From the NCBI RefSeq assembly GCF_003173735.1, contig NZ_CP029551.1, positions 2,256,001 through 2,320,000 on the forward strand: 64,000 nucleotides of DNA. The letters are read 5' to 3'. The position numbers and the translations under genes were made by a program. The notes below the pieces were generated by a model. It searched no databases and had not been told where the DNA came from. It saw only the letters and a list, made by a program, of their open reading frames with translations. This stretch comes from Methylobacterium radiodurans (GTDB lineage: Bacteria; Pseudomonadota; Alphaproteobacteria; Rhizobiales; Beijerinckiaceae). Within the stretch, counting starts at the first letter, position 1. Each line of letters begins with the position of its first letter. Below, piece by piece: positions 46,089-55,187 of this stretch.

Positions 46089-46315
46089 AGCCGAAGCGGA
46101 CCCGCATCCCGAAGCTGCGCGCTCGGGACATCATGCGAGCCGTGCGGCCGGCGGCATCACGGCGTACGGCGCCCCTCTCGAATCCGTCGGGTGCCCGGAG
46201 GATCAACTGGGTGATCATGTCCGGGAACGACAGGATATTCGGCGCTTGCTTCTAGGGCGTGGGAATGCACGCCTCGCCTGATCGAGGTTCGAGAGGGATC
46301 GCTCGAGTCGTCCTG

Positions 46316-46615
46316 TCAGGCGACCTCGCCGTAAGCGACGAAAGTGAACTCCCTGTCTCTCATATGGCCGCTGCTGTCGCCGGTCTTCACCTGCACCTGC
46401 CCGTTCTCGATCGATTGAACGACGACGTTGTCGAGAGTCGATCCTTGCTCTTCGCTGTAGATCTGCGTCGCAGAGAAGCCGTGGATATCTTTGAAAGGTG
46501 GATCGAAGACGACGATGTATCGACCCGTTTCCACGCGCGTACTGCGATATCCGGTTGCCGTGCCAATCGAGGTACCTTTCGCGCTGACTTTTCCACCGAC
46601 AGTCTTAGTGGGCAT
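46316..46615 (-). CDS. Small protein of unknown function
   Basis: 99 residues (MPTKTVGGKVSAKGTSIGTA to the end FTFVAYGEVA). ATG 46615 is supported by AAGGAG 10 nt upstream. The sequence is beta-rich, with regular alternation (RYIVVFDPPF, NVVVQSIENGQVQVKTGD) and no signal peptide or membrane helix, so it looks like a small beta-barrel. I recognise no family. Its GC content is clearly lower than that of its neighbours (roughly 55% by eye), as is the 200 bp upstream, which suggests recent acquisition. Confidence 0.6.
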   Translation of the reverse strand: MPTKTVGGKVSAKGTSIGTATGYRSTRVETGRYIVVFDPPFKDIHGFSATQIYSEEQGSTLDNVVVQSIENGQVQVKTGDSSGHMRDREFTFVAYGEVA

Positions 46616-46827
46616 CTCGATAATCTCCTTGAGGTTTAGAAAGGCAACATGAAATTGACATTTGTGCAAGTGGGTTGGTTGGGATGGTCGGGCCGCGGAC
46701 GCCACAATCTGCGGCATGGCGGGTCGCGACGTCCGCTCGGGCAGGCTTAACCGTCCCGAAACCATCGGGCGGAATAAATCGTCGGGCCGGCGGTGCTCAC
46801 GGGCGCGCGGCAGCAGTGGCGTAACGG

Positions 46828-47904
46828 ATGGCTCGCGCCGTGATGACGAGACGTGGACGCAACGCGGGCGCGCGCCGCCCCACCGGCCTGCGCTGGATCG
46901 GGGCCGCCGTCGCTCCCTGGATCGCCGGCACCGCCTTCCTGGTCTCCTTCACGGCCGATGCCGGCACCGGCGGCCCCGGCATCCTGGGGCCGGACCGGGA
47001 CCTGATCCGCGCCCTGCCGGCCGACCTCATGACGCTCGGAGCCTTGCGCCGCTCGGCCCTGCCGTCCTTCGAGCGGCCCGCGAGCGGCTCCGGCCGGCGG
47101 CCGGCCTCGCTCCTCGACCTCGAACTCACCGCCAATGTGAGCGGTCTGCTGACGCCGGGCTCTGCCACGTGGAGCCCGGATCTCGATCCCGACCAGGGCT
47201 TCGTGCCGGTGGCCGACCTTGGGCTGACCACGGGCGCCGGCAGCGCCGCCTCGACGGGTGCGGGCAGCGCCGACGTCACGGCCGGCGACGTGCTGCGCCA
47301 CGACGGCTCGACGCCCCCCGTTCCCCGGGCCGTCGCGCTCTCCTCCACGACGCCCGCACCGGCCGACGCGACGCCTGTCGAGGTGGCTGCCGCGAGTCTG
47401 CTGATGCCGGAGGCGCCCCTGCGCTCCGAGCGCGCCGCGCCCGTCACGCCGGAGGGCGCCCGCTCCCGCTACGCCGACCTGATCGCGCCCGAGGCGCTCG
47501 ACAAGGAGCAGCGCTGCCTCGCCGAGGCGGTCTATTTCGAGGCGCGCAGCGAGCCCGAGGCCGGGCAGGCCGCCGTGGCGCAGGTCGTGCTGAACCGGGT
47601 GAAGAGCGGGCTCTACCCGACGAATGTCTGCGGCGTCGTCTACCAGAACCGGCACCGTTACATGGGCTGCCAGTTCTCCTTCGCCTGCGAGGGCAAGTCG
47701 CTGCGGATCACGGATTCCGGCTCCTGGCAGACGGCGACCCGCATCGCCCAGTCGGTGATCGAGGGGCGGACTTATCTCGCCGAGGTCGGCGCCGCGACGC
47801 ACTACCACGCCGACTACGTCAGGCCCGGCTGGTCGCGCCGGCTGCGCCGGATGGACGTGATCGGCCGGCACATCTTCTACACTCTCAAGCCCGGCCAGAC
47901 CTGA
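46828..47904 (+). CDS. Cell-wall hydrolase, SleB family (Hydrolase_2 domain)
   Basis: 358 residues. An N-terminal membrane anchor or uncleaved signal (about 18-45, LRWIGAAVAPWIAGTAFLVS), a long Ala/Gly/Ser/Thr-rich periplasmic linker, then a SleB/CwlJ-type domain from about 225: RCLAEAVYFEARSEPEAGQA (catalytic Glu), AVAQVVLNRVKSGLYPTNVC, GVVYQNRHRYMGCQFSFAC, ATHYHADYVRPGWSRRLRRM. The family cuts peptidoglycan glycan strands as lytic transglycosylases. In a non-sporing alphaproteobacterium it should act in wall remodelling. Confidence 0.88.
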   Translation: MARAVMTRRGRNAGARRPTGLRWIGAAVAPWIAGTAFLVSFTADAGTGGPGILGPDRDLIRALPADLMTLGALRRSALPSFERPASGSGRRPASLLDLELTANVSGLLTPGSATWSPDLDPDQGFVPVADLGLTTGAGSAASTGAGSADVTAGDVLRHDGSTPPVPRAVALSSTTPAPADATPVEVAAASLLMPEAPLRSERAAPVTPEGARSRYADLIAPEALDKEQRCLAEAVYFEARSEPEAGQAAVAQVVLNRVKSGLYPTNVCGVVYQNRHRYMGCQFSFACEGKSLRITDSGSWQTATRIAQSVIEGRTYLAEVGAATHYHADYVRPGWSRRLRRMDVIGRHIFYTLKPGQT

Positions 47905-47932
47905 TGTGCACAGCTTTTCGTGAAGTCGATAT

Positions 47933-47944
47933 ACTTACGTAAGT
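47933..47944. promoter_or_regulatory. 12-bp palindrome upstream of four-repeat protein gene
   Basis: ACTTACGTAAGT is a perfect palindrome in an AT-rich patch between the SleB gene and the next start. It may be an operator; no known box is matched. Confidence 0.3.
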
Positions 47945-48097
47945 GCGAATCCGCAGTCGCGACCAAGGGTTAATTTTACCGTGAGTCGCAATTAAGCTTG
48001 CGTGAACGGCAACCGGGACGCCTTCTGGACGTCGAGATGAGCGCCAAGCAGCGCCGCATCCGTTTCGTCCTTCTCAAGCGTCCGAGGAAGCCCACCC

Positions 48098-48706
48098 ATG
48101 ACCGCGCCGGTCACCCGTACAGCCCTCACGATCGCCGCGCTCGCCGGCGCCGTCCTCATCGCCGCTCCGGCCCAGGCCGGCGGCTGCGCCGGCACCGCCT
48201 GCTACCGCTACGTCTCGACCCCGCCGGTGTTCGACACCGTGCAGGAGAACGTGCTGGTGCGCCCGCCACGCACCGTCTATCGCACCACGCCGCCGGTCTA
48301 CGACACGGTCGCCGAGAAGGTGATGGTGTCTCCCGGCGGGCGCGTCTGGACGACCCGCCGCGGCCCGTACGGCGAGCTGGAGGGCTGCTGGGTCTCGACG
48401 CCCCCGCGCTTCGCCGTGCGCCACCGCCAGGTGCTCGTGCAACCCGCCCAGTCCATCCCCGAGACGATCCCGCCCGAATACGCCACCGTGAGCCGCCGCG
48501 TCCTCGTCGCTCCGGCGCGCGCCGGCTGGGTGCCGTCGGGCGGCGGCTACGGCCCCGGCTACGGAGCGGGTCCGGTCGGTCCGGTCGGCGGTCCCGGCCC
48601 GCTGGTCGGCTCGATCCCCGACGCGCTGGGCATCGCGGGCGCGAGCGCCGCGGATATCGGCGTCGGCCTCGGGCTCTCGCGCGGCAGCGTCTACGACGGG
48701 TACTGA
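48098..48706 (+). CDS. Exported protein with four 17-residue repeats, function unknown
   Basis: 202 residues. Signal peptide at 1-27 (ending APAQA-G). Four copies of a unit TPPx(Y/F)xTVxxxVLVxPx at residues 41-57, 64-80, 101-117 and 124-140 (TPPVFDTVQENVLVRPP, TPPVYDTVAEKVMVSPG, TPPRFAVRHRQVLVQPA, IPPEYATVSRRVLVAPA), in two pairs with 23-residue spacing. Two cysteines precede the repeats (GGCAGTAC, 30 and 35) and a third lies at 97. A Gly/Pro-rich tail follows. The repeats predict short beta-strands, perhaps an envelope or adhesion structure. Confidence 0.75.
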   Translation: MTAPVTRTALTIAALAGAVLIAAPAQAGGCAGTACYRYVSTPPVFDTVQENVLVRPPRTVYRTTPPVYDTVAEKVMVSPGGRVWTTRRGPYGELEGCWVSTPPRFAVRHRQVLVQPAQSIPETIPPEYATVSRRVLVAPARAGWVPSGGGYGPGYGAGPVGPVGGPGPLVGSIPDALGIAGASAADIGVGLGLSRGSVYDGY

Positions 48707-48731
48707 GTCACGGCTCCTCCGGCCCGTTCGC

Positions 48732-48756
48732 ATCGCCGGGGCCAGTCCCCGGCGAT
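48732..48756 (+). terminator. Hairpin terminator candidate after the four-repeat protein gene
   Basis: A 10-bp stem ATCGCCGGGG / CCCCGGCGAT with a CCAGT loop, 25 bp after the stop at 48706 and followed by CTTGATTC. The T-content is modest. Confidence 0.6.
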
Positions 48757-48808
48757 CTTGATTCGAGGCGTGCTCGCCACAGGTCACCTGCAACCTGGGG
48801 AGGTGCAG

Positions 48809-49795
<987 letters not shown>

Positions 49796-49840
49796 CACGG
49801 CCGCCGGAACCGGGGAGCCGGCAGCGGCATTGCCGCCTTC

Positions 49841-50302
49841 ATGAGCATCGCATTCGTCCGTGAGAAGGAGGGCGGGGAGGCCTTCGAGGATCTTCCCGAC
49901 CGCCCCATCTCCCCGCACACCAACTTCGTGACGCCCGAGGGCCTCGCGCAGATCGAGGCCGAGGTCGCGCGCCTCCAGGCCGAGGTTGGCCGGCTCGATC
50001 CCGCCGACAAGGCCGGACAGGCCCGCGTGGCGCGTGACCTGCGCTACTGGACCGCCCGCCAGGGCACGGCCCAGCCCGTAGAGCGGGTCGAGGGCGAGAC
50101 CGTGCATTTCGGCTCGACCGTGACGGTCCGGCGCGAGGACGACAGCCGCCAGACGTTCCGCATCGTCGGCGAGGACGAGGCCGATCCGGCCAGGGGCTCG
50201 ATCTCCTACGTCGCCCCGCTCGCTCGCGCGATCACCGGCAAGAGCGTCGGCGATGTGGTCGAGGTGAACGGGCAGGAGGTCGAGGTGGCGGAGATCCGCT
50301 GA
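49841..50302 (+). CDS. GreA/GreB-family transcription factor with shortened coiled coil
   Basis: 153 residues. The C-terminal FKBP-like GreA domain is clear: FGSTVTVRREDDSRQTFRIV, GEDEADPARGSISYVAPLAR, AITGKSVGDVVEVNGQEVEV. The N-terminal coiled coil (FVTPEGLAQIEAEVARLQAE to YWTARQGTAQPVE) is shorter than in GreA, and the acidic tip motif GDLSENAEY needed for RNA cleavage is absent. It probably binds RNA polymerase through the secondary channel without stimulating cleavage, as Rnk or Gfh-type relatives do. Family membership is firm, the role is inferred. Confidence 0.82.
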   Translation: MSIAFVREKEGGEAFEDLPDRPISPHTNFVTPEGLAQIEAEVARLQAEVGRLDPADKAGQARVARDLRYWTARQGTAQPVERVEGETVHFGSTVTVRREDDSRQTFRIVGEDEADPARGSISYVAPLARAITGKSVGDVVEVNGQEVEVAEIR

Positions 50303-50344
50303 GCGCGACCCCGACGCCGCCGTCGCGGCGCGATCGCGCGGCAC

Positions 50345-52045
50345 TCAGGCGGCGTTGCTGCTCAGCTGATCGAGGCTGCTGCTGATCCGGCCGAGGTCGC
50401 CCGCCGCCGCGTGCATGCTGCCGGAGATCTCCTGGGTGACCGCGCTCTGCTCCTCGATCGCGCTGGCGACGCCTGTGACGTAGTCCTGCACCTCGCCCAC
50501 CGTCAGGCCGATCGCGTTCAGCATCTCGGCCACCTCATCGGAGACCGTCTGCATCCGGGCGATCTGGCTGGAGATCTCCGCCGTCGCGGCCGTCGTCTGG
50601 CTTGCCAGCGCCTTCACCTCGGTGGCGACCACCGCGAAGCCCTTGCCGGCCGCGCCGGCCCGGGCGGCCTCGATCGTGGCGTTGAGCGCCAGCAGGTTGG
50701 TCTGCTCGGCGACCTTTGTGATCGTCTGCACGACCCCGTCCATCGCGCGCGCCGCGTCCCGCAGCTGCCGGGTGAAGGCGTCGGCCGCATGCGACCGTTG
50801 GCTGATCGCGTCGACCGCCCGCTTCGAGCGAGCCATGTTGGCGCTGATCTCGGTGACGGAGGCGCTCAGCTCCTCGGCCGCGGCGGCCACCGCCTGCACG
50901 TTGCTCAGGGTGTAGCGCGTGGCGTCGGTGGCCTCGAGCCGGGCCTGGGTCGCGGCGGTGATGTCGGCGGCGAACTTCAACACCTTGTAGGGTCGGCCGG
51001 CGGCGTCGAGGATCGGGTTGTAGCTCGCCTGGATCCAGATATCCCGGCCGTTCCGTGCCCGTCGCTGGAAGACGCCGCTGCGAAAGTTTCCGCGGCGCAG
51101 ATCGGCCCAGAAGGCCGCGTATTCCGGTCCTGCCGCATAGGCCGGGTCGACGAACATCCGGTGGTGCTGACCGACGATCTCGCCGGACTGATAGCCCACC
51201 GCGTCGAGGAAGTTGCGGTTCGCCTCCAGGATCGTCCCGTCGACGGCGAAGGCGATGACCGCCTGCGAGCGGCTGATGGCCTCCATCTGCCCGCGGAACT
51301 CCGCGTCCCGCTGGCGCTCGGCGGTGATGTCGACGCCGTACTTCACGATCTTGGACGGGCGCCCGGCGGCGTCGAGGATCGGGTTGTAGCTCGCCTGGAG
51401 CCACACCTCCCGGCCGCCCTTGCCGTGGCGCATGAACATGCCGGCCAGGGGCTCGCCCCGGTTCAGGCGCGCCCAGAACGCCTCGTAATCCGGGCCCGTC
51501 GTGCCGGGCGCCATGAAGATCCTGTGATGCTGCCCGCGCAGCTCCTCGATCCGGTAGCCCACGGCGTCGAGGAAGTTCGCGTTCGCATCGAGGATCCGAC
51601 CGTCGAGGTCGAACTGGATCACGGCCTGCGTCTTGTCGATCGCACGAATCTGTCCTCTCAGGTCGAGGCGCTCGCGGACCCTGTCCGTGACGTCGCTCGC
51701 CTGGAGCATCACCTGCTCCACCTTGCCGCCCCGGTTCCGCACCGGAAGGTAGAGGGCCTGCAGCCAGACCGTGCGCCCGTCCTTCGTCGTGCCCTGCGCG
51801 AGCGCCTCCCGGTGCTCACCGCGGGCGAGGGCAGTCCAGAGGGCCTCGTCCACCGCATCGCCGGCAACGAATCCGCGGTGGTTCCGGCCGACGATCTCGC
51901 GCGCATCGTAGCCGAGGAGGCTGCACAGGCGGTCGCCGGCCGCCCGAACCGTGCCGTCCAGCGCCAGTTCGGCCGTCAACGTTGCGTCGTCCAGAGCCGC
52001 GAGCCGAGCCGAGCTGCGGGATCGTCCGCGAATACCTTCGAACAT
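50345..52045 (-). CDS. Soluble methyl-accepting chemotaxis protein with three PAS domains
   Basis: 566 residues, no membrane helix. PAS1 about 20-125 ([20 protein letters not shown]), PAS2 about 135-250 and PAS3 about 257-372; PAS2 and PAS3 are close duplicates ([20 protein letters not shown] against [20 protein letters not shown], both followed by QHHR and [16 protein letters not shown] or [16 protein letters not shown]). The signalling hairpin tip is present in [20 protein letters not shown] with [14 protein letters not shown]. It should signal to CheA/CheW in the cytoplasm, with PAS ligands (flavin or haem) likely, as in Aer-type or energy-taxis receptors. A GGGAGG site precedes ATG 52045. 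Confidence 0.93.
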   Translation of the reverse strand: MFEGIRGRSRSSARLAALDDATLTAELALDGTVRAAGDRLCSLLGYDAREIVGRNHRGFVAGDAVDEALWTALARGEHREALAQGTTKDGRTVWLQALYLPVRNRGGKVEQVMLQASDVTDRVRERLDLRGQIRAIDKTQAVIQFDLDGRILDANANFLDAVGYRIEELRGQHHRIFMAPGTTGPDYEAFWARLNRGEPLAGMFMRHGKGGREVWLQASYNPILDAAGRPSKIVKYGVDITAERQRDAEFRGQMEAISRSQAVIAFAVDGTILEANRNFLDAVGYQSGEIVGQHHRMFVDPAYAAGPEYAAFWADLRRGNFRSGVFQRRARNGRDIWIQASYNPILDAAGRPYKVLKFAADITAATQARLEATDATRYTLSNVQAVAAAAEELSASVTEISANMARSKRAVDAISQRSHAADAFTRQLRDAARAMDGVVQTITKVAEQTNLLALNATIEAARAGAAGKGFAVVATEVKALASQTTAATAEISSQIARMQTVSDEVAEMLNAIGLTVGEVQDYVTGVASAIEEQSAVTQEISGSMHAAAGDLGRISSSLDQLSSNAA

Positions 52046-52161
52046 CGTTGGCCTCCCTCCCGAACTGCGGCCGACATCATGGACGTCGAGACGCGTCCGC
52101 TAGATCTCGGGATAGGTTTTCCTTTTGGGAACCTACAAGCACTGTTCTGGAGGATTCCGGT

Positions 52162-52191
52162 TATCAAATCGCTAATATTGCTGTGCGTCAA
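52162..52191 (-). promoter_or_regulatory. Possible sigma-70 promoter of the chemoreceptor gene
   Basis: On the minus strand TTGACG and TTGATA lie 18 bp apart in an unusually AT-rich patch, about 120 bp before ATG 52045. The boxes are imperfect and the call is tentative. A short hairpin follows at 52113-52135 in the leader. Confidence 0.35.
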
Positions 52192-52282
52192 GGATTCGTG
52201 ATCTTAACAAAGGTCAATTTCCCAGGTCCGCCCTGTAGTCGTGCGACAATTCGACCAGCGAAAATTGTGATTGAAGAGAAAT

Positions 52283-53197
52283 CTACGCGAGGTTGCATTT
52301 TTCCCGCCCCCCTGTCGGCGGCGCTCCCTCGAAGGCGGGCCGCATCGCGGCGATGGCCTCGGCCGCGAAGTCCATGAAGGCGCGCACCCGGGGAGCGTGC
52401 CGTAGGCCCGGATGGGTGAGGAGCCAGAGGTCGGCTGCCAAGTCCGGCTCGGGCTCGCCGAGGCGGCGCAGCGTCGGATCGGCGTCTCCGGCGTAGCAGG
52501 GCAGCGGCCCGACGCCGATCCCCGCCGCGATCGCCTCGCGCAGCCCCATCACCGTGTTGAGCTGCAGGACGATCCGGTCCGCGCCGGCCCGCGCTCTCAC
52601 GAAGCGGGCGAAGCGCCCACCCGCGACCGAGTCCGAGAGGCCGACCCAGCGGCCGGACAGGGCGGCGCCGTCGTCGGCGCGCCCGTAGATCGCCCAGGCG
52701 ATCCCGGACAGGCGGCGCCCCACCAGGGTCGGCGGTGGGTCGATGCCGGCGCGAAGCGCCACGTCGGCGTCGCGTCGGGAGAGGTTCAGGGCCTCTTCCG
52801 CCACAACGAGATCGGCGCGCACGGCCGGGTAGCGCGCCAGGAACCGGCCGACGAGCGGGACGAGCAGTTCGGCCACGAAGCCGGCCGCCGCTGTGATGCG
52901 CAGGGTGCCGGCCGGCGTGTCCGCGCGGTCCGCGACCTCGCGGCCGAAGCCGGCCACGTCCGCCTCCATCCGCGCGGCCGCCGCCACCATGGCCTCGCCC
53001 GCCGGCGTCGCCACGTATCCGGTCCGGTGGCGCTCGAACAGCGTCGTGCCGAGAGCGGCCTCGATCTGCTGCAGGCGCCGGAACGCGGTCGAGTGGTTGA
53101 TGCCGAGATGGGCGGCGGCCTGGGTGAGGGCCCCGCGGTCGGCGATCGCCTTGACCATGCGGAAATCGTCCCAGGCGAGCGGGCTCTTTGCGATCAT
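52283..53197 (-). CDS. LysR-family transcriptional regulator
   Basis: About 304 residues from ATG 53197 (the frame opens at a TTG at 53233). N-terminal winged [63 protein letters not shown]. The remainder is a LysR substrate domain ([40 protein letters not shown]). It resembles regulators paired with quinone reductases. It is divergent from wrbA, and a perfect palindrome sits over its start codon, so it probably autoregulates and may control wrbA. Confidence 0.9.
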   Translation of the reverse strand: MIAKSPLAWDDFRMVKAIADRGALTQAAAHLGINHSTAFRRLQQIEAALGTTLFERHRTGYVATPAGEAMVAAAARMEADVAGFGREVADRADTPAGTLRITAAAGFVAELLVPLVGRFLARYPAVRADLVVAEEALNLSRRDADVALRAGIDPPPTLVGRRLSGIAWAIYGRADDGAALSGRWVGLSDSVAGGRFARFVRARAGADRIVLQLNTVMGLREAIAAGIGVGPLPCYAGDADPTLRRLGEPEPDLAADLWLLTHPGLRHAPRVRAFMDFAAEAIAAMRPAFEGAPPTGGREKCNLA

Positions 53198-53209
53198 GCA
53201 AGCATGATC
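53192..53209. promoter_or_regulatory. Palindrome over the LysR start codon
   Basis: GATCATGC-AA-GCATGATC, perfect 8-bp arms, in the 110-bp divergent region before wrbA. It contains the LysR ATG, so bound protein would block it; a candidate autoregulatory operator. Confidence 0.5.
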
Positions 53210-53307
53210 TTGCAAGCGAGGGCATTCCGGCAAGCGGCGAAGCGGAGGATACAGGCGCCTCGCGGGCGCAAGGCCCGCAGGCAGCGCGTCACGAGGAGAA
53301 GGCCGCG

Positions 53308-53904
53308 ATGGCGAAGGTTCTGGTGCTCTACTACTCGTCCTGGGGCCACGTCGAGCAGATGGCGCAGGCCGCTGCCGAGGGCGCCCGCGAGGCGGGGGCC
53401 GAGGTCACGATCAAGCGTGTGCCGGAACTCGTGCCCGAGGAGGTCGCGCGCCAGTTCCACTACAAGCTCGACCAAGCGGCGCCCGTCGCCAGCCCCGACG
53501 AGCTCGCCGGGTACGACGCGATCATCTTCGGCACGCCGACCCGGTTCGGCAACATGGCCGCGCAGATGAAGCAGTTCCTCGACCAGACCGGCGGCCTGTG
53601 GGCGAAGGGCGCCCTGGTCGGCAAGGTCGGCTCGGTCTTCACCTCCACGGCCTCGCAACACGGCGGCCAGGAGACCACGCTGACGAGCTTCCACACCGTG
53701 CTGCTCCACCATGGCATGGTGGTCGTCGGCCTGCCCTACAGCTTCCAGGGCCAGAACGGGGTGGAGGCCGTGAAGGGCGGCTCGCCCTACGGCGCCACCA
53801 CGATCGCGGACGGCGACGGCTCGCGCCGGCCGAGCGCGGTCGAACTCGACGGCGCCCGCTTCCAGGGCCGGCATGTCGCGACGATCGCCAGCAAGCTGGC
53901 GTAG
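53308..53904 (+). CDS. wrbA: NAD(P)H:quinone oxidoreductase WrbA
   Basis: A flavodoxin-like FMN enzyme that reduces quinones by two electrons, limiting oxidative stress. 198 residues from ATG 53308 with GGAGAA upstream. WrbA motifs: [20 protein letters not shown] (FMN phosphate loop), [95 protein letters not shown]. The divergent LysR gene is a plausible regulator. Confidence 0.97.
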   Translation: MAKVLVLYYSSWGHVEQMAQAAAEGAREAGAEVTIKRVPELVPEEVARQFHYKLDQAAPVASPDELAGYDAIIFGTPTRFGNMAAQMKQFLDQTGGLWAKGALVGKVGSVFTSTASQHGGQETTLTSFHTVLLHHGMVVVGLPYSFQGQNGVEAVKGGSPYGATTIADGDGSRRPSAVELDGARFQGRHVATIASKLA

Positions 53905-53927
53905 CCCGGGGAGAGACCGGGAGGACA

Positions 53928-54005
53928 GTGCCCAAGAAAAAAGGCTCGGATCACTCCGAGCCTCTGAAGGGAAAAGGCCATTGGGGGCTGAACTGGCCTT
54001 CGTGA
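53928..54005 (+). CDS. Possible 25-residue small protein downstream of wrbA
   Basis: GTG 53928, 3 nt after a strong GGGAGGAC site, opens MPKKKGSDHSEPLKGKGHWG followed by LNWPS and a TGA. It begins 23 bp after wrbA. Lys-rich start and Trp/His/Gly-rich end. The terminator hairpin for the opposite strand lies inside it, which argues for caution. No family is known to me. Confidence 0.35.
   Translation: MPKKKGSDHSEPLKGKGHWGLNWPS
53934..53962 (-). terminator. Rho-independent terminator of tsaC
   Basis: On the minus strand an 8-bp perfect stem (GGCTCGGA / TCCGAGCC) with a 4-nt loop is followed by TTTTTTCTT, the clearest intrinsic terminator in the window. It lies about 95 bp downstream of the tsaC stop at 54057. 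Confidence 0.85.
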
Positions 54006-54056
54006 TGATTGAACGGCCCGGCCGGGCCCTGGTTCCGCGGCGTCGCGAAAAAAATT

Positions 54057-55055
54057 TCAGCGCGGTGCGGCGGCCCGGTTCAGGCGGTCGCGGATCGCCT
54101 CGCCGAGCCCGGTCTTTGGGATTGGCGAGACGGCGATGCAGGGCGCCTTCGAGGCGTCGAGGTCTCGCAGCGCCCCGAACAGGCGCGCGGCAGCCTCCCC
54201 GAGATCGCCGTCGGGGCTGAGATCCAGCACGGCGGCCGCCTCCGCCAGACCCTCCGGCCGTGCCCCGCCGAAGAGCAGGGCCGCCTCGCCCGGCTCGAGG
54301 GCGGTGGCGTCGAGGCGCACCCGCGCCCGTGGCGCGTAGTGAGAGGCGAGGAGGCCCGGCCCCGCGGGCCTCGCAGCATCGGCGTCCCCCGCCGTCTCAG
54401 GTTCCTGGCCGAGCACGGCGGCGAGCGCTGCGCGGGTGATCCCGCCGGGCCGCAGCAGGCGCGGCGTGCCGCCGAGGCAGGCCACCACGGTCGATTCGAT
54501 CCCGACCCGCGTGGATCCTCCGTCGAGCACGGCCGCGATCCGGCCGTCGAGGTCGGCCAGCACGTGCTCCGCGCAGGTCGGGCTGACCCGACCGGAGCGG
54601 TTGGCGGAGGGGCCGGCGAGCGGCCGCCCGAAGGCCTGGAGAAGATCCCGCGCAACCGGATGGCCCGGCACCCGCAGGGCGACGCTCGGCAGGCCGGCTC
54701 GGGCAAGGTCGCAGACCTCGGTCGCCTCCGTCGCCGGCACGACCAGCGTCAGCGGCCCCGGCCAGAACGCCGAGGCCAGGGCCTCCGCGAAGGCGTCGAA
54801 CCGGCCCTGCCGCCGCGCCGCGGCGAGATCGGGCAGGTGCGCGATCAAGGGGTTGAAGCGCGGGCGCTCCTTGGCGGCGAAGATGCGCGTGACGGCTGCC
54901 GGATCGGTGGCGTCGGCGCCGAGGCCGTAGACCGTTTCGGTCGGGAAAGCGACGAGTTGCCCGGACCGCAGGAGCCCGGCCGCTTCAGCGATCCCCTCCT
55001 GGTCGCCAGACAGGCGCGCGGTCGGTTCGGGCGGCGTTGACGCGAGATCGTTCAT
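54057..55055 (-). CDS. tsaC: Threonylcarbamoyl-AMP synthase (Sua5/TsaC type)
   Basis: Makes threonylcarbamoyl-AMP from threonine, bicarbonate and ATP for the t6A37 tRNA modification. 332 residues, hence the two-domain Sua5 form: YrdC domain (GQLVAFPTETVYGLGADATD, KERPRFNPLIAHLPDL, WPGPLTLVVPA, SVALRVPGHPVARDLL, GPSANRSGRVSPTCAEHVLA, STVVACLGGTPRLLRPGGIT) and a C-terminal Sua5 domain (GLLASHYAPRARVRLD, LLFGGARP). ATG 55055 follows GGAGAT and an AT-rich leader. A strong terminator follows the gene. Confidence 0.95.
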   Translation of the reverse strand: MNDLASTPPEPTARLSGDQEGIAEAAGLLRSGQLVAFPTETVYGLGADATDPAAVTRIFAAKERPRFNPLIAHLPDLAAARRQGRFDAFAEALASAFWPGPLTLVVPATEATEVCDLARAGLPSVALRVPGHPVARDLLQAFGRPLAGPSANRSGRVSPTCAEHVLADLDGRIAAVLDGGSTRVGIESTVVACLGGTPRLLRPGGITRAALAAVLGQEPETAGDADAARPAGPGLLASHYAPRARVRLDATALEPGEAALLFGGARPEGLAEAAAVLDLSPDGDLGEAAARLFGALRDLDASKAPCIAVSPIPKTGLGEAIRDRLNRAAAPR

Positions 55056-55187
55056 ATATAAACTATCTCCGGTCGTGACGGAGGCCGCGCCTTAGGCTTA
55101 TGTCGGCGCGAGCGCGTCCGCCTAGCCCCTGGGCCGGGCGCCCGTCAAACGAGCGGACCGGCACAAGCCGGCCGGGGAGGGACATCC

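Noticed and set aside
46259..46639. A plus-strand 126-codon frame opposite the small low-GC gene
   Set aside because: No ribosome site and no recognisable features; the minus-strand gene has AAGGAG before its ATG.
49809..49840. GGAAC upstream of the GreA-like gene as an EcfG promoter
   Set aside because: The -10 position reads CATT rather than CGTT at the expected distance.
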